Source of the DNA: Falsiroseomonas sp050563535
GTDB lineage: Bacteria; Pseudomonadota; Alphaproteobacteria; Acetobacterales; Acetobacteraceae
Assembly: GCF_050563535.1 (NCBI RefSeq)
Contig: NZ_JBNXUO010000026.1
Span: 1 to 64,000 of the forward strand
Length of the DNA: 64,000 bases
Reading direction: 5' to 3'
Shown here: positions 17,050 through 24,964 of the stretch, one piece after another
Position numbering within the stretch: the first letter of the stretch is position 1
Layout of the letters: every line of letters begins with the position of its first letter
Made by a program: the position numbers and the translations under genes
The notes under the pieces: generated by a model
What the model was told of the DNA's origin: nothing
The model's input: the letters and a program-made list of their open reading frames with translations, nothing else
The model's database searches: none

Positions 17050-18036
17050 ATGCTCCGCCGCTCGCTCCTCGGCCTCGCCTTCGCCTCCGCGCTGGCCGCG
17101 CCCGCCCTCGCCTTCCCCGACCGGACCATCACGCTGGCGGTGGGATTCGCGCCGGGTGGCTCCACCGACGTCACCTCGCGCCTGCTGGCCGACCGGCTGG
17201 GCCCGGCGCTCGGCGGCAACGGGCGCGTGGTGGTGGAGAACCGGCCCGGCGCGTCCGGCATCATCGCCAGCGACTGGCTGCGCCGCCAGGCGCCGGACGG
17301 GCACACGCTTATGCTGGTGGAGGCCTCGTCCCACGCGCTGGCGCCCAACGCCGTGCAGGGCGGTACGCGCTACGACCCGGTGGCGGATTTCACCCATGTC
17401 GCCGTGGTCGGCACCGGCCCGATGATCGTCGTCACCCAGCCCGGCTTCCCCGGCGCGACCCCGCAGGAGGTGATCGCGCGCCTTCGCGCGGCGCAGGCCG
17501 ATGCGATGCCCTTCGCCTCCTCCGGCGTCGCGGGGATGCCGCATCTCTCGGCGGAGATGTTCGCCTCCGTCCTCGGCCTCGGCGGGCGCTTCCCGCATGT
17601 GCCCTACCGCTCGGGCGGGCTGATGGTTGAGAGCATCGCACGGGCCGAGACGCAGTGGGGCGTCGCCGTCCTCGCCTCCGCCGCGGGGCAGGTGCGGGAC
17701 GGGCGGGTGCGCGGGGTCGCGGTGACCGGCCTCGAACGCTTCCCCTCCTTCCCCGACATCCCGACCCTGGCCGAGGGCGCGCTGCCGGGCTTCGACCTGG
17801 AGAACTGGTTCGCCGTGATCGGCCCGCCGCGCATGCCCGCGCCGGTGACGGAGGCGCTGAACCGCGCCGTCCGCGCCGCGATCGCCGAGCCGCAGCTGCG
17901 CGAACGCCTGCTCGTCGCCGGCGTCGCCCCCTGGACGCGCCCCAACGCGCCCTCGGACGCCGAGGCCTTCTTCCGCGCGGAGCTTGCCAAGTTCCGCCAG
18001 GTGGTGGACCGCACCGGGGTGAAGCTGGAACCCTGA
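17050..18036 (+). CDS. Bug/TctC-family periplasmic solute receptor
   Basis: A 328-residue tripartite-tricarboxylate-type receptor that binds small carboxylates in the periplasm. The Sec signal is at 1-22 (LRRSLLGLAFASALAAPALA). The family start FPDRTITLAVGFAPGGSTD and VVVENRPGASGIIASDWL follow. GGGAGG lies 9 bases before the ATG at 17050, which I preferred to an in-frame ATG at 17008 because the signal peptide begins here. No TctA or TctB membrane partner is nearby, as is usual for the expanded Bug families. It ends 4 bases before the GMC gene. Confidence 0.92.
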   Translation: MLRRSLLGLAFASALAAPALAFPDRTITLAVGFAPGGSTDVTSRLLADRLGPALGGNGRVVVENRPGASGIIASDWLRRQAPDGHTLMLVEASSHALAPNAVQGGTRYDPVADFTHVAVVGTGPMIVVTQPGFPGATPQEVIARLRAAQADAMPFASSGVAGMPHLSAEMFASVLGLGGRFPHVPYRSGGLMVESIARAETQWGVAVLASAAGQVRDGRVRGVAVTGLERFPSFPDIPTLAEGALPGFDLENWFAVIGPPRMPAPVTEALNRAVRAAIAEPQLRERLLVAGVAPWTRPNAPSDAEAFFRAELAKFRQVVDRTGVKLEP

Positions 18037-18040
18037 TCCC

Positions 18041-19642
18041 GTGGGCAGCGAGGCGGATGTCATCGTCGTCGGCGGCGGCAGCGCGGGCTGCATCGTCGCC
18101 GCGCGCCTGTCCGAGGATCCGGCGACGCGCGTGCTGCTGCTGGAAGCCGGCCCGCGGGAGGACCGGGACCCCTGGATCCGCCTGCCGCTGGGCTACGGGA
18201 AGCTGTTCGGCAGTGGCCGCTACGACCCGCGCTTCATGACGGAGCCGCAGCCGCAGCTGGACGGGCGGCGCATCCACTGGCCCCGCGGCCGCGTGCTCGG
18301 CGGTTCGGGCAGCGTGAACGGGCTGGTCTTCCTGCGCGGCAGCCCGCATGACTACGACCGCTGGGCACAGGCGGGGGCGCGCGGCTGGTCCTACGAGGAT
18401 GTGGCCCCCGCCTTCCGCCGGATGGAGACCTGGCTCGGCGAGCCCTCGGCGGCGCGCGGCAGCGATGGCCCGATCCGCGTCGGCGCGCCGCGCCGCCTTG
18501 CGCCGGCCGCGCGCGCCTTCGTGGACAGCGCGGCCGCCGCCGGCCTGCCGCGGCACCGCGACGTGAACGACGGCGGCCCGATCGAGGGCGTGGGCCCGGT
18601 GCAGCTGAACGTGGATGGCCGCTGGCGGTCCTCCTCGGCGCGCATGTATCTCCGCCCTGCCATGTCGCGCCCGAACCTGGAGGTGCGGACCGGCATCCAT
18701 GTCCACCGCCTGGTCTTCGAGGGCCGCCGCGCGGTCGGCGTCGCGACGGCAGAAGGGGAATTCCGCGCGCGACGCTGCATCGTGCTCTCGGCCGGCGCGA
18801 TCGAGACGCCGAAACTGCTGATGCTGTCGGGCATCGGCGACGGCGCGGCGCTGCAGGGCTTCGGCATCCCGGTGGTGGCGCACAGCCCCGATGTCGGGCG
18901 CAACCTGCAGGACCACCTGATCGCCAAGTTCATCTGGCGCACGAAGCCCTGCGGCACGCTGAACGAGATCATGGCACCCCGCCCGGGCGGGCATCTTCGC
19001 AAGGTGGCGATGGGCCTCGACTGGGCGCTGCGCGGATCGGGCCCGCTGGCCATCGGCGCGGGGGAGGCGACGGGCTTCGCCCGCGTCACCCCCGGCGCGG
19101 AGGAGGCGGAGCTGCAGCTGCTGTTCGTGAACTTCTCCACCTTCGACTACGCCCAGGGCCTGCACCACGAGCCGGGCGTGATGCTGAACTACGGCCAGTG
19201 CCGCCCGGACAGCCGCGGCTGGCTGGCGCTGCGCAGCCCCGACCCGGCGGACCCGCCGGTGATCCAGCCCAACTACCTCGACCACCCGAACGACATGCGG
19301 GTGATGCTGGGCGGCGCGCATCTGTGCCGCCGCATCGGCGCCACCGGCCCGCTGCGGGACCTGATCCTGGAGGAGCTGCGCCCCGGGCCGGAGGCGCGGG
19401 ACGACGCGGCCTACATGGCCAGCATCCGTGCCACCGCCAGCACCGTCTTCCACCCCTGCGGCACCGCCCGCATGGGGGGCGACGAACGCGCCGTGCTCGA
19501 CCCCGGCCTGCGGGTGCGCGGGGTGGAGGGGCTGCGCGTGGCCGATGCCAGCGTCTTCCCCCTCATCCCCTCACCCAACATCCAGCCCGCCGCGCTGATG
19601 GTCGGCGAACGCTGCGCCGAGTTCATCCGCCGCGACGGTTGA
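18041..19642 (+). CDS. GMC-family FAD-dependent oxidoreductase
   Basis: A 533-residue glucose-methanol-choline oxidoreductase that dehydrogenates an alcohol. The N-terminal FAD motif is VIVVGGGSAGCIVAARL; GMC signature 1 is RGRVLGGSGSVNGLVFLRG (about 85-103) and signature 2 is LSAGAIETPKLLMLSGIG (about 249-266). HPCGTARMG and SPNIQPAALM near the C-terminus hold the His and Asn expected at the catalytic pair positions. The start is a GTG 4 bases after the Bug receptor stop with no strong ribosome-binding site, suggesting coupled translation. Choline-dehydrogenase-like overall, but the substrate is unknown. Confidence 0.92.
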   Translation: MGSEADVIVVGGGSAGCIVAARLSEDPATRVLLLEAGPREDRDPWIRLPLGYGKLFGSGRYDPRFMTEPQPQLDGRRIHWPRGRVLGGSGSVNGLVFLRGSPHDYDRWAQAGARGWSYEDVAPAFRRMETWLGEPSAARGSDGPIRVGAPRRLAPAARAFVDSAAAAGLPRHRDVNDGGPIEGVGPVQLNVDGRWRSSSARMYLRPAMSRPNLEVRTGIHVHRLVFEGRRAVGVATAEGEFRARRCIVLSAGAIETPKLLMLSGIGDGAALQGFGIPVVAHSPDVGRNLQDHLIAKFIWRTKPCGTLNEIMAPRPGGHLRKVAMGLDWALRGSGPLAIGAGEATGFARVTPGAEEAELQLLFVNFSTFDYAQGLHHEPGVMLNYGQCRPDSRGWLALRSPDPADPPVIQPNYLDHPNDMRVMLGGAHLCRRIGATGPLRDLILEELRPGPEARDDAAYMASIRATASTVFHPCGTARMGGDERAVLDPGLRVRGVEGLRVADASVFPLIPSPNIQPAALMVGERCAEFIRRDG

Positions 19643-19676
19643 TCCACGCCCTTCCCCACCAAGGACCCGCCCACGC

Positions 19677-20423
19677 ATGAACGCCACACCCCGCCGCGCC
19701 GCCCTGATCACCGGCGCGGGCAAGAACATCGGCCGCGCCGTCGCGCTCGGCCTCGCGCAGGACGGCTTCGACGTCGCGATCAACGGCGCCACCGACCGCG
19801 CCGCGGCGGAACGCGTGGCGGGGGAGGCGGAGGCCTTCGGCGTGCGCGCCATCGTCGCGATGGGCGATGTCGGCAGCCCCGGCGAATGCGCCCGCATCGC
19901 CGCCGAGGCGATCGCCGCCTTCGGCGCGGTGGACGTGCTGGTCAACAACGCCGCGCTGCGCCCGGCCAAACCCTTCCTCGACACCACGGTCGAGGACTGG
20001 CGGCGGGTGATGGCGGTCGATGTGGAAGCCGCGATCTGGCTCTCGCAGGCCTGCATCCCGGGGATGGTCGCGAAGGGCTGGGGCCGCATCGTCAACTTCA
20101 CCGGCATGAACGCCATCCACGGCTATTCCGGCCGCGCGCCCGTCTCGGTGGCCAAGCACGGGCTCTGGGGGCTGACCAAGGCGCTCGGCAAGGAATTCGG
20201 CCCGAAGGGCATCACCGCCAACGCCATCTCTCCGGGCCCCATCGCGGCCGACGACGACAAGCCGGGGGTGGTGACGCACCGCCACCAGTATGTCGCCAAG
20301 GTGCCCGTGGGGCGCATGGGCACGCCGGCCGAGATCGCGGCGGTGGTGCGGATGCTGGTGAGCGACGGCGGCGCCTATGTGAACGGCCAGATGATCCAGG
20401 TGAATGGCGGCGCGGAGACCTGA
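19677..20423 (+). CDS. Short-chain dehydrogenase/reductase (3-oxoacyl-ACP-reductase-like)
   Basis: A 248-residue classical SDR. The cofactor motif is AALITGAGKNIGRAVALGLA, and the structural NNAALR motif is present. The Ser of the catalytic tetrad is less obvious than usual: the region reads IVNFTGMNAIHGYSGRAP, and the YxxxK position is SVAKHG with Ser in place of Tyr, so standard SDR catalysis may be altered. GMNAIHG suggests a specialised substrate site. The C-terminus MIQVNGGAET is standard. It lies 34 bases after the GMC gene and probably shares its pathway. Confidence 0.85.
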   Translation: MNATPRRAALITGAGKNIGRAVALGLAQDGFDVAINGATDRAAAERVAGEAEAFGVRAIVAMGDVGSPGECARIAAEAIAAFGAVDVLVNNAALRPAKPFLDTTVEDWRRVMAVDVEAAIWLSQACIPGMVAKGWGRIVNFTGMNAIHGYSGRAPVSVAKHGLWGLTKALGKEFGPKGITANAISPGPIAADDDKPGVVTHRHQYVAKVPVGRMGTPAEIAAVVRMLVSDGGAYVNGQMIQVNGGAET

Positions 20424-20506
20424 AGGCCGCCATCGGCGGCGGCGATTGAGCCGCCGCCGCCCCTTGCCTATCCTGCCGCTGCCACCACACCGGGCGGAGC
20501 CGCACC

Positions 20507-21466
20507 ATGTCCCCCCTGACCCGGGCGCTCGCGCTCTGCGCCGCGCTGCTGCCCGCCCTGCCTGCCGCGGCGCAGGACGCCTGGCCGACCCGCCCCGTCC
20601 GCCTGCTGGTGGGCTTCCCCGCCGGCGGGCCGACCGACATCCCCGCCCGCATCGTGGCGGAGCAGATGCGCGCCCGCCTGCCCCAGCCCGTGGTGGTGGA
20701 GAACCGGACCGGCGCGGGCGGGCGCATCGCGCTGGACCATGTGCTGTCCCAGCCGCGCGACGGCCACACGCTGCTGGTCTGCACCTATATCGACGCGCTG
20801 AATTCGATGAGCGCGACGCGGCCCTACCCCCTCGACGTGATGGCGCCGGTCTCCCAGATCACGCGCGCCTACTACGCGCTGGTCGTGCCGAATTCCCTGC
20901 CCGTGCGCGACGCGGCGGAATTCGTGGCGCTGGCCCGCACCCGGCCGGAGGTGATGAACTACGGCCATGTCGGCGCCGCCTCCATGCCCAACCTCATCGC
21001 CCGCATGTTCGAACGTCAGGCCGGGCTGTCGATGGTGGAGGTGCCCTATCGCGGCACCCCGCCGGTGCTGCAGGACCTCATCGCGGGGCGGCTGCAGCTG
21101 TTCGTCGGGCCGCTGGTGAACACGATGCCGCTGGCGCAGTCCGGCCAGGTCCGCGCCATCGGGATGTCGAGCCCGGAGCGCCTGCCCGTCGCGCCGGGCA
21201 TCCCGACGCTGGTGGAACAGGGGATCGACCTGGTGGCCTATGGCTGGCTCGGCATCTGCGGCGCGGGCGGCATCCCGCCCGCGGTGGTGGAACGGGTGAA
21301 CCGGCTGGTGGTGGAGGCCGTCGCCTCCCCCGAATACCGCGCCGCGGTGGAGGGCACCGGCGCCGCCGCCGTCTCCTCCACGCCCGGGGAACTGGGCCGT
21401 CTGATGCAGGAGACGGTGCGCCAGTACGGCGAGGTCATCCGGGCGCACGGCATCCCGCTGGACTGA
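20507..21466 (+). CDS. Bug/TctC-family periplasmic solute receptor
   Basis: A 319-residue receptor of the same family as the gene at 17050 but clearly divergent from it. The Sec signal is at 1-22 (RALALCAALLPALPAAAQDA). WPTRPVRLLVGFPAGGPTD and VVVENRTGAGGRIALD are the family motifs, and VEVPYRGTPPVLQDLIAGRLQ is the usual later segment, given here only as VPYRGTPPVLQDL. It stands 83 bases after the SDR, with no TctAB permease. It is convergent with the M29 peptidase gene across 34 bases that are almost pure GC with a GGCC-rich dyad. Confidence 0.9.
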   Translation: MSPLTRALALCAALLPALPAAAQDAWPTRPVRLLVGFPAGGPTDIPARIVAEQMRARLPQPVVVENRTGAGGRIALDHVLSQPRDGHTLLVCTYIDALNSMSATRPYPLDVMAPVSQITRAYYALVVPNSLPVRDAAEFVALARTRPEVMNYGHVGAASMPNLIARMFERQAGLSMVEVPYRGTPPVLQDLIAGRLQLFVGPLVNTMPLAQSGQVRAIGMSSPERLPVAPGIPTLVEQGIDLVAYGWLGICGAGGIPPAVVERVNRLVVEAVASPEYRAAVEGTGAAAVSSTPGELGRLMQETVRQYGEVIRAHGIPLD

Positions 21467-21500
21467 TGGCGGGAGCCGCGCGGCCCCGGCGCCGCCGGCC

Positions 21501-22769
21501 TCAGGCCCCGCCGGTGAATTCCCCCGCGCGCATCAGCGGCTCCGCCTCGCCCGCCTGGGTGATGCCGTCCACGTCGATCGCGCCCGACCCGATCATCCAG
21601 TCGATATGGATGAGCGAGGCATTGGCCCCGCGCTTCGCCAGATCCTCCGCCGCCACGCCCGCGCTGTCGCGCAGGCAGGTGGTGTAGGCCTGGCCGAGCG
21701 CGATGTGGCTCGCCGCGTTCTCGTCGAACAGCGTGTTGCGGAACAACAGGCCGGAGGCCGAGATGGGGGAGGAATGCGGCACCAGCGCCACCTCGCCCAG
21801 CCGCGCCGCGCCCTCGTCCGTCTCCAGCACGCGCCGCAGCACGTCGGCGCCGCGGCTGGCATTGGCCTCCACGATGCGCCCGGCCTCGAAGCGCACGGCG
21901 ATCTCCTCGATCAGCGTGCCCTGGTAGGCCAGCGGCTTGGTGGACCGCACGGTGCCCTCCACCCGCAGCGCATGGGGGGTGGTGAAGACCTCCTCGGTCG
22001 GGATGTTGGGGTTGCATGTGATGCCGTTCTTCGCCGGCTCCGCGCCGCCCGCCCAGAGATGCCCCTCCGCGAGGCCGACGCGGAGATCCGTGCCCGGCCC
22101 GCGGAAATGCAGCTCGCGGTAGTCCTTGCCGTTCAGGAAGGCGGTGCGCGCCTGCAGCGTCGCGTTGTGGCGCGCCCATTCGGCCACCGGGTCCGCCACG
22201 TCCACGCGGCAGGCCATGAAGATGGCGTCCCACAGCCGCGCCACCGCCTCCTCCTCCGGCAGGCCGGGGAAGACCTGCCGCGCCCAGCCGGGGGTGGCGG
22301 CGGGGACGAGGTTCCAGTTGGTGGCGAAGCTGGTGATGAGTTCCAGCGCCGGCCGATAGGCCCTGGACCGCGCGCGGTTGGCGCGGGCCACCTTCTCCGG
22401 CTCCTCCTGCGACAGCAGGGTCGGGTCGTCGCCCACCACGGCCAGCCGCGCGGCGCCGCCGGCGAAGGCCTTGGCCATGCCCTCGAACAGCCAGTCGGCG
22501 GCGACGTCGAAGGCCGCCGGGTCCTGCGCGTGGCGGTAGCGGGCCAGCGCCACCTGGTCGTCGCCGATCAGCGGCGTCACCAGCGTCGCACCCGCCCTGT
22601 AGGCATGTTCGGCGATGCGGCGCACCAGGGGCAGCGCCTCGACCGGGGCGGTCATCACCACCTCCTGCCCCGCGCGGAGGTTCAGCCCGACGCGCACGGC
22701 CAGCGCGGCAAGCTTGTCGAGCCGCGCCTCGAAGGTGGTGGCCGCGCGGGGGATGGTGTCGTCGGGCAT
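21501..22769 (-). CDS. M29-family aminopeptidase
   Basis: A 422-residue metallo-aminopeptidase of the AmpS / aminopeptidase T family. Typical segments are YRHAQDPAAFDVAADWLFEG, WNLVPAATPGWARQVFP, GTDLRVGLAEGHLWAGG, NIPTEEVFTTPHALRVEGTV and HIDWMIGS at the C-terminus, which provide Glu, His and Asp metal ligands. It removes N-terminal residues from peptides in the cytoplasm. The start at 22769 (MPDDTIPRA) lies 11 bases after the stop of the TlpA-like gene on the same strand. The frame is open upstream, but that part overlaps tlpA antithetically and is not coding. Confidence 0.93.
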   Translation of the reverse strand: MPDDTIPRAATTFEARLDKLAALAVRVGLNLRAGQEVVMTAPVEALPLVRRIAEHAYRAGATLVTPLIGDDQVALARYRHAQDPAAFDVAADWLFEGMAKAFAGGAARLAVVGDDPTLLSQEEPEKVARANRARSRAYRPALELITSFATNWNLVPAATPGWARQVFPGLPEEEAVARLWDAIFMACRVDVADPVAEWARHNATLQARTAFLNGKDYRELHFRGPGTDLRVGLAEGHLWAGGAEPAKNGITCNPNIPTEEVFTTPHALRVEGTVRSTKPLAYQGTLIEEIAVRFEAGRIVEANASRGADVLRRVLETDEGAARLGEVALVPHSSPISASGLLFRNTLFDENAASHIALGQAYTTCLRDSAGVAAEDLAKRGANASLIHIDWMIGSGAIDVDGITQAGEAEPLMRAGEFTGGA

Positions 22770-22780
22770 GATGCGTCCGT

Positions 22781-23377
22781 TCAGGTGTTGCGGTTCGTCT
22801 CGGGGGCGGGCGTGCGCGTCAGCCGGCGCAGCGCCGCCACCATCTGCGGATGGTCCCATTCCGCCTCGCCCTCCAGCCGCGCCACTTCCAGGCCGCGGCG
22901 GTCGAGGATGAGGGTGGTCGGCAGCCCGCGCACGCCAAGCGCGCGTCCCGCCGCGCCGCGGGGGTCGAGCCAGATGGGAAGGTGGCGGATGCCGGTGCGG
23001 GCGTAGAAGGGCTCCACCTGCGCGCGCCCGCCGCGGTCCGACGACAGGGCCAGCACCTCGATCCCCTCGCGCGCCAGCATGCCGTGCAGCCGGTCCAGCG
23101 CCGGCATCTCCGCCACGCAGGGGGGGCACCAGGTGGCCCAGAAATTCACCACCAGCGCGCGGCCGCGGAAGGCCTCGAACCGCGTCTCCCGCCCGTCGCC
23201 GTCGGTGAAGCCGAGGCCGTCCGGCAGGGCCCGGGGCTCGGCGTGTTCCCGCATCTTGGACAGGCCGCCATCCGTCGCCCCGGCGGCGGCCGCCTTCCGC
23301 GGAACGGTCGCGGCCTGTAGGGTCGCCCCCGCCGCGAGGGCCGCGACCAGCCGGCGGCGTGGCAGGGCTTTCAGCAC
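22781..23377 (-). CDS. TlpA/ResA-like thiol-disulfide protein
   Basis: A 198-residue exported thioredoxin-fold protein. The signal-type N-terminus (LVAALAAGATLQAATV) is followed by a thioredoxin domain at about 50-195 with the redox motif WCPPC (Cys84, Cys87) in NFWATWCPPCVAEMP and the cis-Pro region VRGLPTTLIL. It probably reduces disulfides in periplasmic proteins, for example in cytochrome maturation. The start is GTG at 23377, with GGAGG about 10 bases upstream. That start lies only 15 bases from the divergent argH start. The TlpA-argH-lysA neighbourhood is recurrent in alphaproteobacteria. Confidence 0.9.
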   Translation of the reverse strand: MLKALPRRRLVAALAAGATLQAATVPRKAAAAGATDGGLSKMREHAEPRALPDGLGFTDGDGRETRFEAFRGRALVVNFWATWCPPCVAEMPALDRLHGMLAREGIEVLALSSDRGGRAQVEPFYARTGIRHLPIWLDPRGAAGRALGVRGLPTTLILDRRGLEVARLEGEAEWDHPQMVAALRRLTRTPAPETNRNT

Positions 23378-23392
23378 AGGACCAACTCCTCC

Positions 23393-24787
23393 GTGAGCAA
23401 CGACACCTCCTCGAACTCCCTGTGGGGCGGCCGCTATGCCGAGGGCCCCGGCGCCATCATGCGGGAGATCAATGCCAGCATCGGCTTCGACCGCAAGATG
23501 TGGCGCCAGGATATCCGCGGCAGCCTCGCCCATGCCGCCATGCTGGCGCATGTGGGGATCATCTCGGCCGAGGACGAGGCCGCGATCCGCCGGGGCCTGG
23601 AGGAGATCGCCGCCGAGATCGAGGCCGGGCGCTTCGAGTTCAGCGAGGCGCTCGAGGACATCCACATGAACATCGAGGCCCGGCTGACCGAGCGCATCGG
23701 GGAAGCCGGCAAGCGCCTGCACACCGGCCGCAGCCGGAACGACCAGGTGGCGCTCGACGTCCGGCTGTGGGTGCGCGACGCGATCGACGGGCTCGACGCC
23801 CAGGTCGCCGACGTCATGCGCGCCCTCGTCGCCCGCGCGGCCGAGCATGCCGGAACCGTGATGCCGGGCTTCACCCACCTCCAGCCCGCGCAGCCCACCA
23901 CCTTCGGCCACCACCTGCTTGCCTATGTCGAGATGCTGTCGCGCGACCGCGGGCGGCTGGCGGATTGCCGGCGGCGGCTGAACGAAAGCCCGCTCGGCGC
24001 CGCCGCGCTCTGCGGCACCGGCTTCCCGATCGACCGGCACATGACGGCCGCCGCGCTCGGCTTCGACGGGCCGACGCGCAACAGCCTGGACAGCGTGGCC
24101 AGCCGCGACTTCGCGGCGGAATTCCTGTTCGCCTGCGCCATGTGCGCCACGCATCTCAGCCGCTTCGCGGAGGAGATCGTGATCTGGACGAACCCCTATT
24201 TCGGCTTCGTGAAGCTGACGGACGCCTTCACCACCGGCAGCTCCATCATGCCGCAGAAGCGCAACCCGGACGCGGCGGAGCTGGTGCGCGGCAAGACCGG
24301 GCGGATGATCGGCAACCTGGTCGCCATGCTGACCACGCTGAAGGGTCTGGCGCTGACCTATTTCAAGGACATGCAGGAGGACAAGGAGCCGGTCTTCGAT
24401 GCCGCCGGGAACCTGGCCCTCGCGCTGGCCGCCATCGGGGGGATGGTGCGGGACATGCAGCCCGTGGTCGGCCGCCTGGCCGAGGCCGCGGGCGCCGGCT
24501 TCTCCACCGCCACCGACCTGGCGGACTGGCTGGTGCGCGAGTTGCGGATGCCCTTCCGCGATGCCCACCACGTCACCGGCCGCCTGGTCGCGAAGGCCGA
24601 GACGATGGGCGTGGACCTCGCCGGCCTGACGATCGGGGAGATGCAGGCGGTGGAGCCGCGCATCCATGAGGGGGTGTTCGGCGTGCTCTCCGTCGCCGCC
24701 TCGGTCCGGTCGCGCGTGTCCTATGGCGGCACGGCGCCGGCCAATGTCGCCCGCATGGCGGCCGAGTGGAAGGAGCGCCTGGGATGA
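23393..24787 (+). CDS. argH: Argininosuccinate lyase
   Basis: A 464-residue enzyme for the last step of arginine synthesis: argininosuccinate to arginine plus fumarate. The superfamily signature GSSIMPQKRNPDAAE is at about 283-297, and the N-terminal SLWGGRYAEGP and THLQPAQPTTFGHH are diagnostic. The start is GTG at 23393; the first residues SNDTSSNSLWGGR match ArgH N-termini. There is no convincing Shine-Dalgarno, and only 15 bases separate it from the divergent TlpA start, so its promoter must lie inside the tlpA coding region. The stop overlaps the small lipoprotein gene by four bases. Confidence 0.97.
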   Translation: MSNDTSSNSLWGGRYAEGPGAIMREINASIGFDRKMWRQDIRGSLAHAAMLAHVGIISAEDEAAIRRGLEEIAAEIEAGRFEFSEALEDIHMNIEARLTERIGEAGKRLHTGRSRNDQVALDVRLWVRDAIDGLDAQVADVMRALVARAAEHAGTVMPGFTHLQPAQPTTFGHHLLAYVEMLSRDRGRLADCRRRLNESPLGAAALCGTGFPIDRHMTAAALGFDGPTRNSLDSVASRDFAAEFLFACAMCATHLSRFAEEIVIWTNPYFGFVKLTDAFTTGSSIMPQKRNPDAAELVRGKTGRMIGNLVAMLTTLKGLALTYFKDMQEDKEPVFDAAGNLALALAAIGGMVRDMQPVVGRLAEAAGAGFSTATDLADWLVRELRMPFRDAHHVTGRLVAKAETMGVDLAGLTIGEMQAVEPRIHEGVFGVLSVAASVRSRVSYGGTAPANVARMAAEWKERLG

Positions 24788-24909
24788 GGAGCCTCGCCGT
24801 CCTGCTCGTCGCCGCGCTGGCGCTTGCCGCCTGCGGCCGGGCCGGCAACATCCGCCCCCCCGGCCCGCCGGACCAGGTGACCTGGCCGCGGGTCTATCCC
24901 GGCCGCTGA
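24784..24909 (+). CDS. LptM-like small outer-membrane lipoprotein, 41 aa
   Basis: A 41-residue lipoprotein: signal helix SLAVLLVAALALAACG with a lipobox ending at Cys17, followed by GRAGNIRPPGPPD and a short proline-rich tail. The CG-x-x-G pattern right after the lipidated Cys and the Pro-rich continuation match LptM (YifL), which in E. coli assists assembly of the LPS translocon LptD. It overlaps the argH stop (ATGA) and is followed by lysA 55 bases later, the position where LptM-like genes typically sit between argH and lysA. Family assignment rests on size, lipobox and context. Confidence 0.75.
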   Translation: MRSLAVLLVAALALAACGRAGNIRPPGPPDQVTWPRVYPGR

Positions 24910-24964
24910 GGGTCGCGGGGGCCGGCGTCTTCACGAAACGGCGCGGCCACTCCATCTTGGCCGG

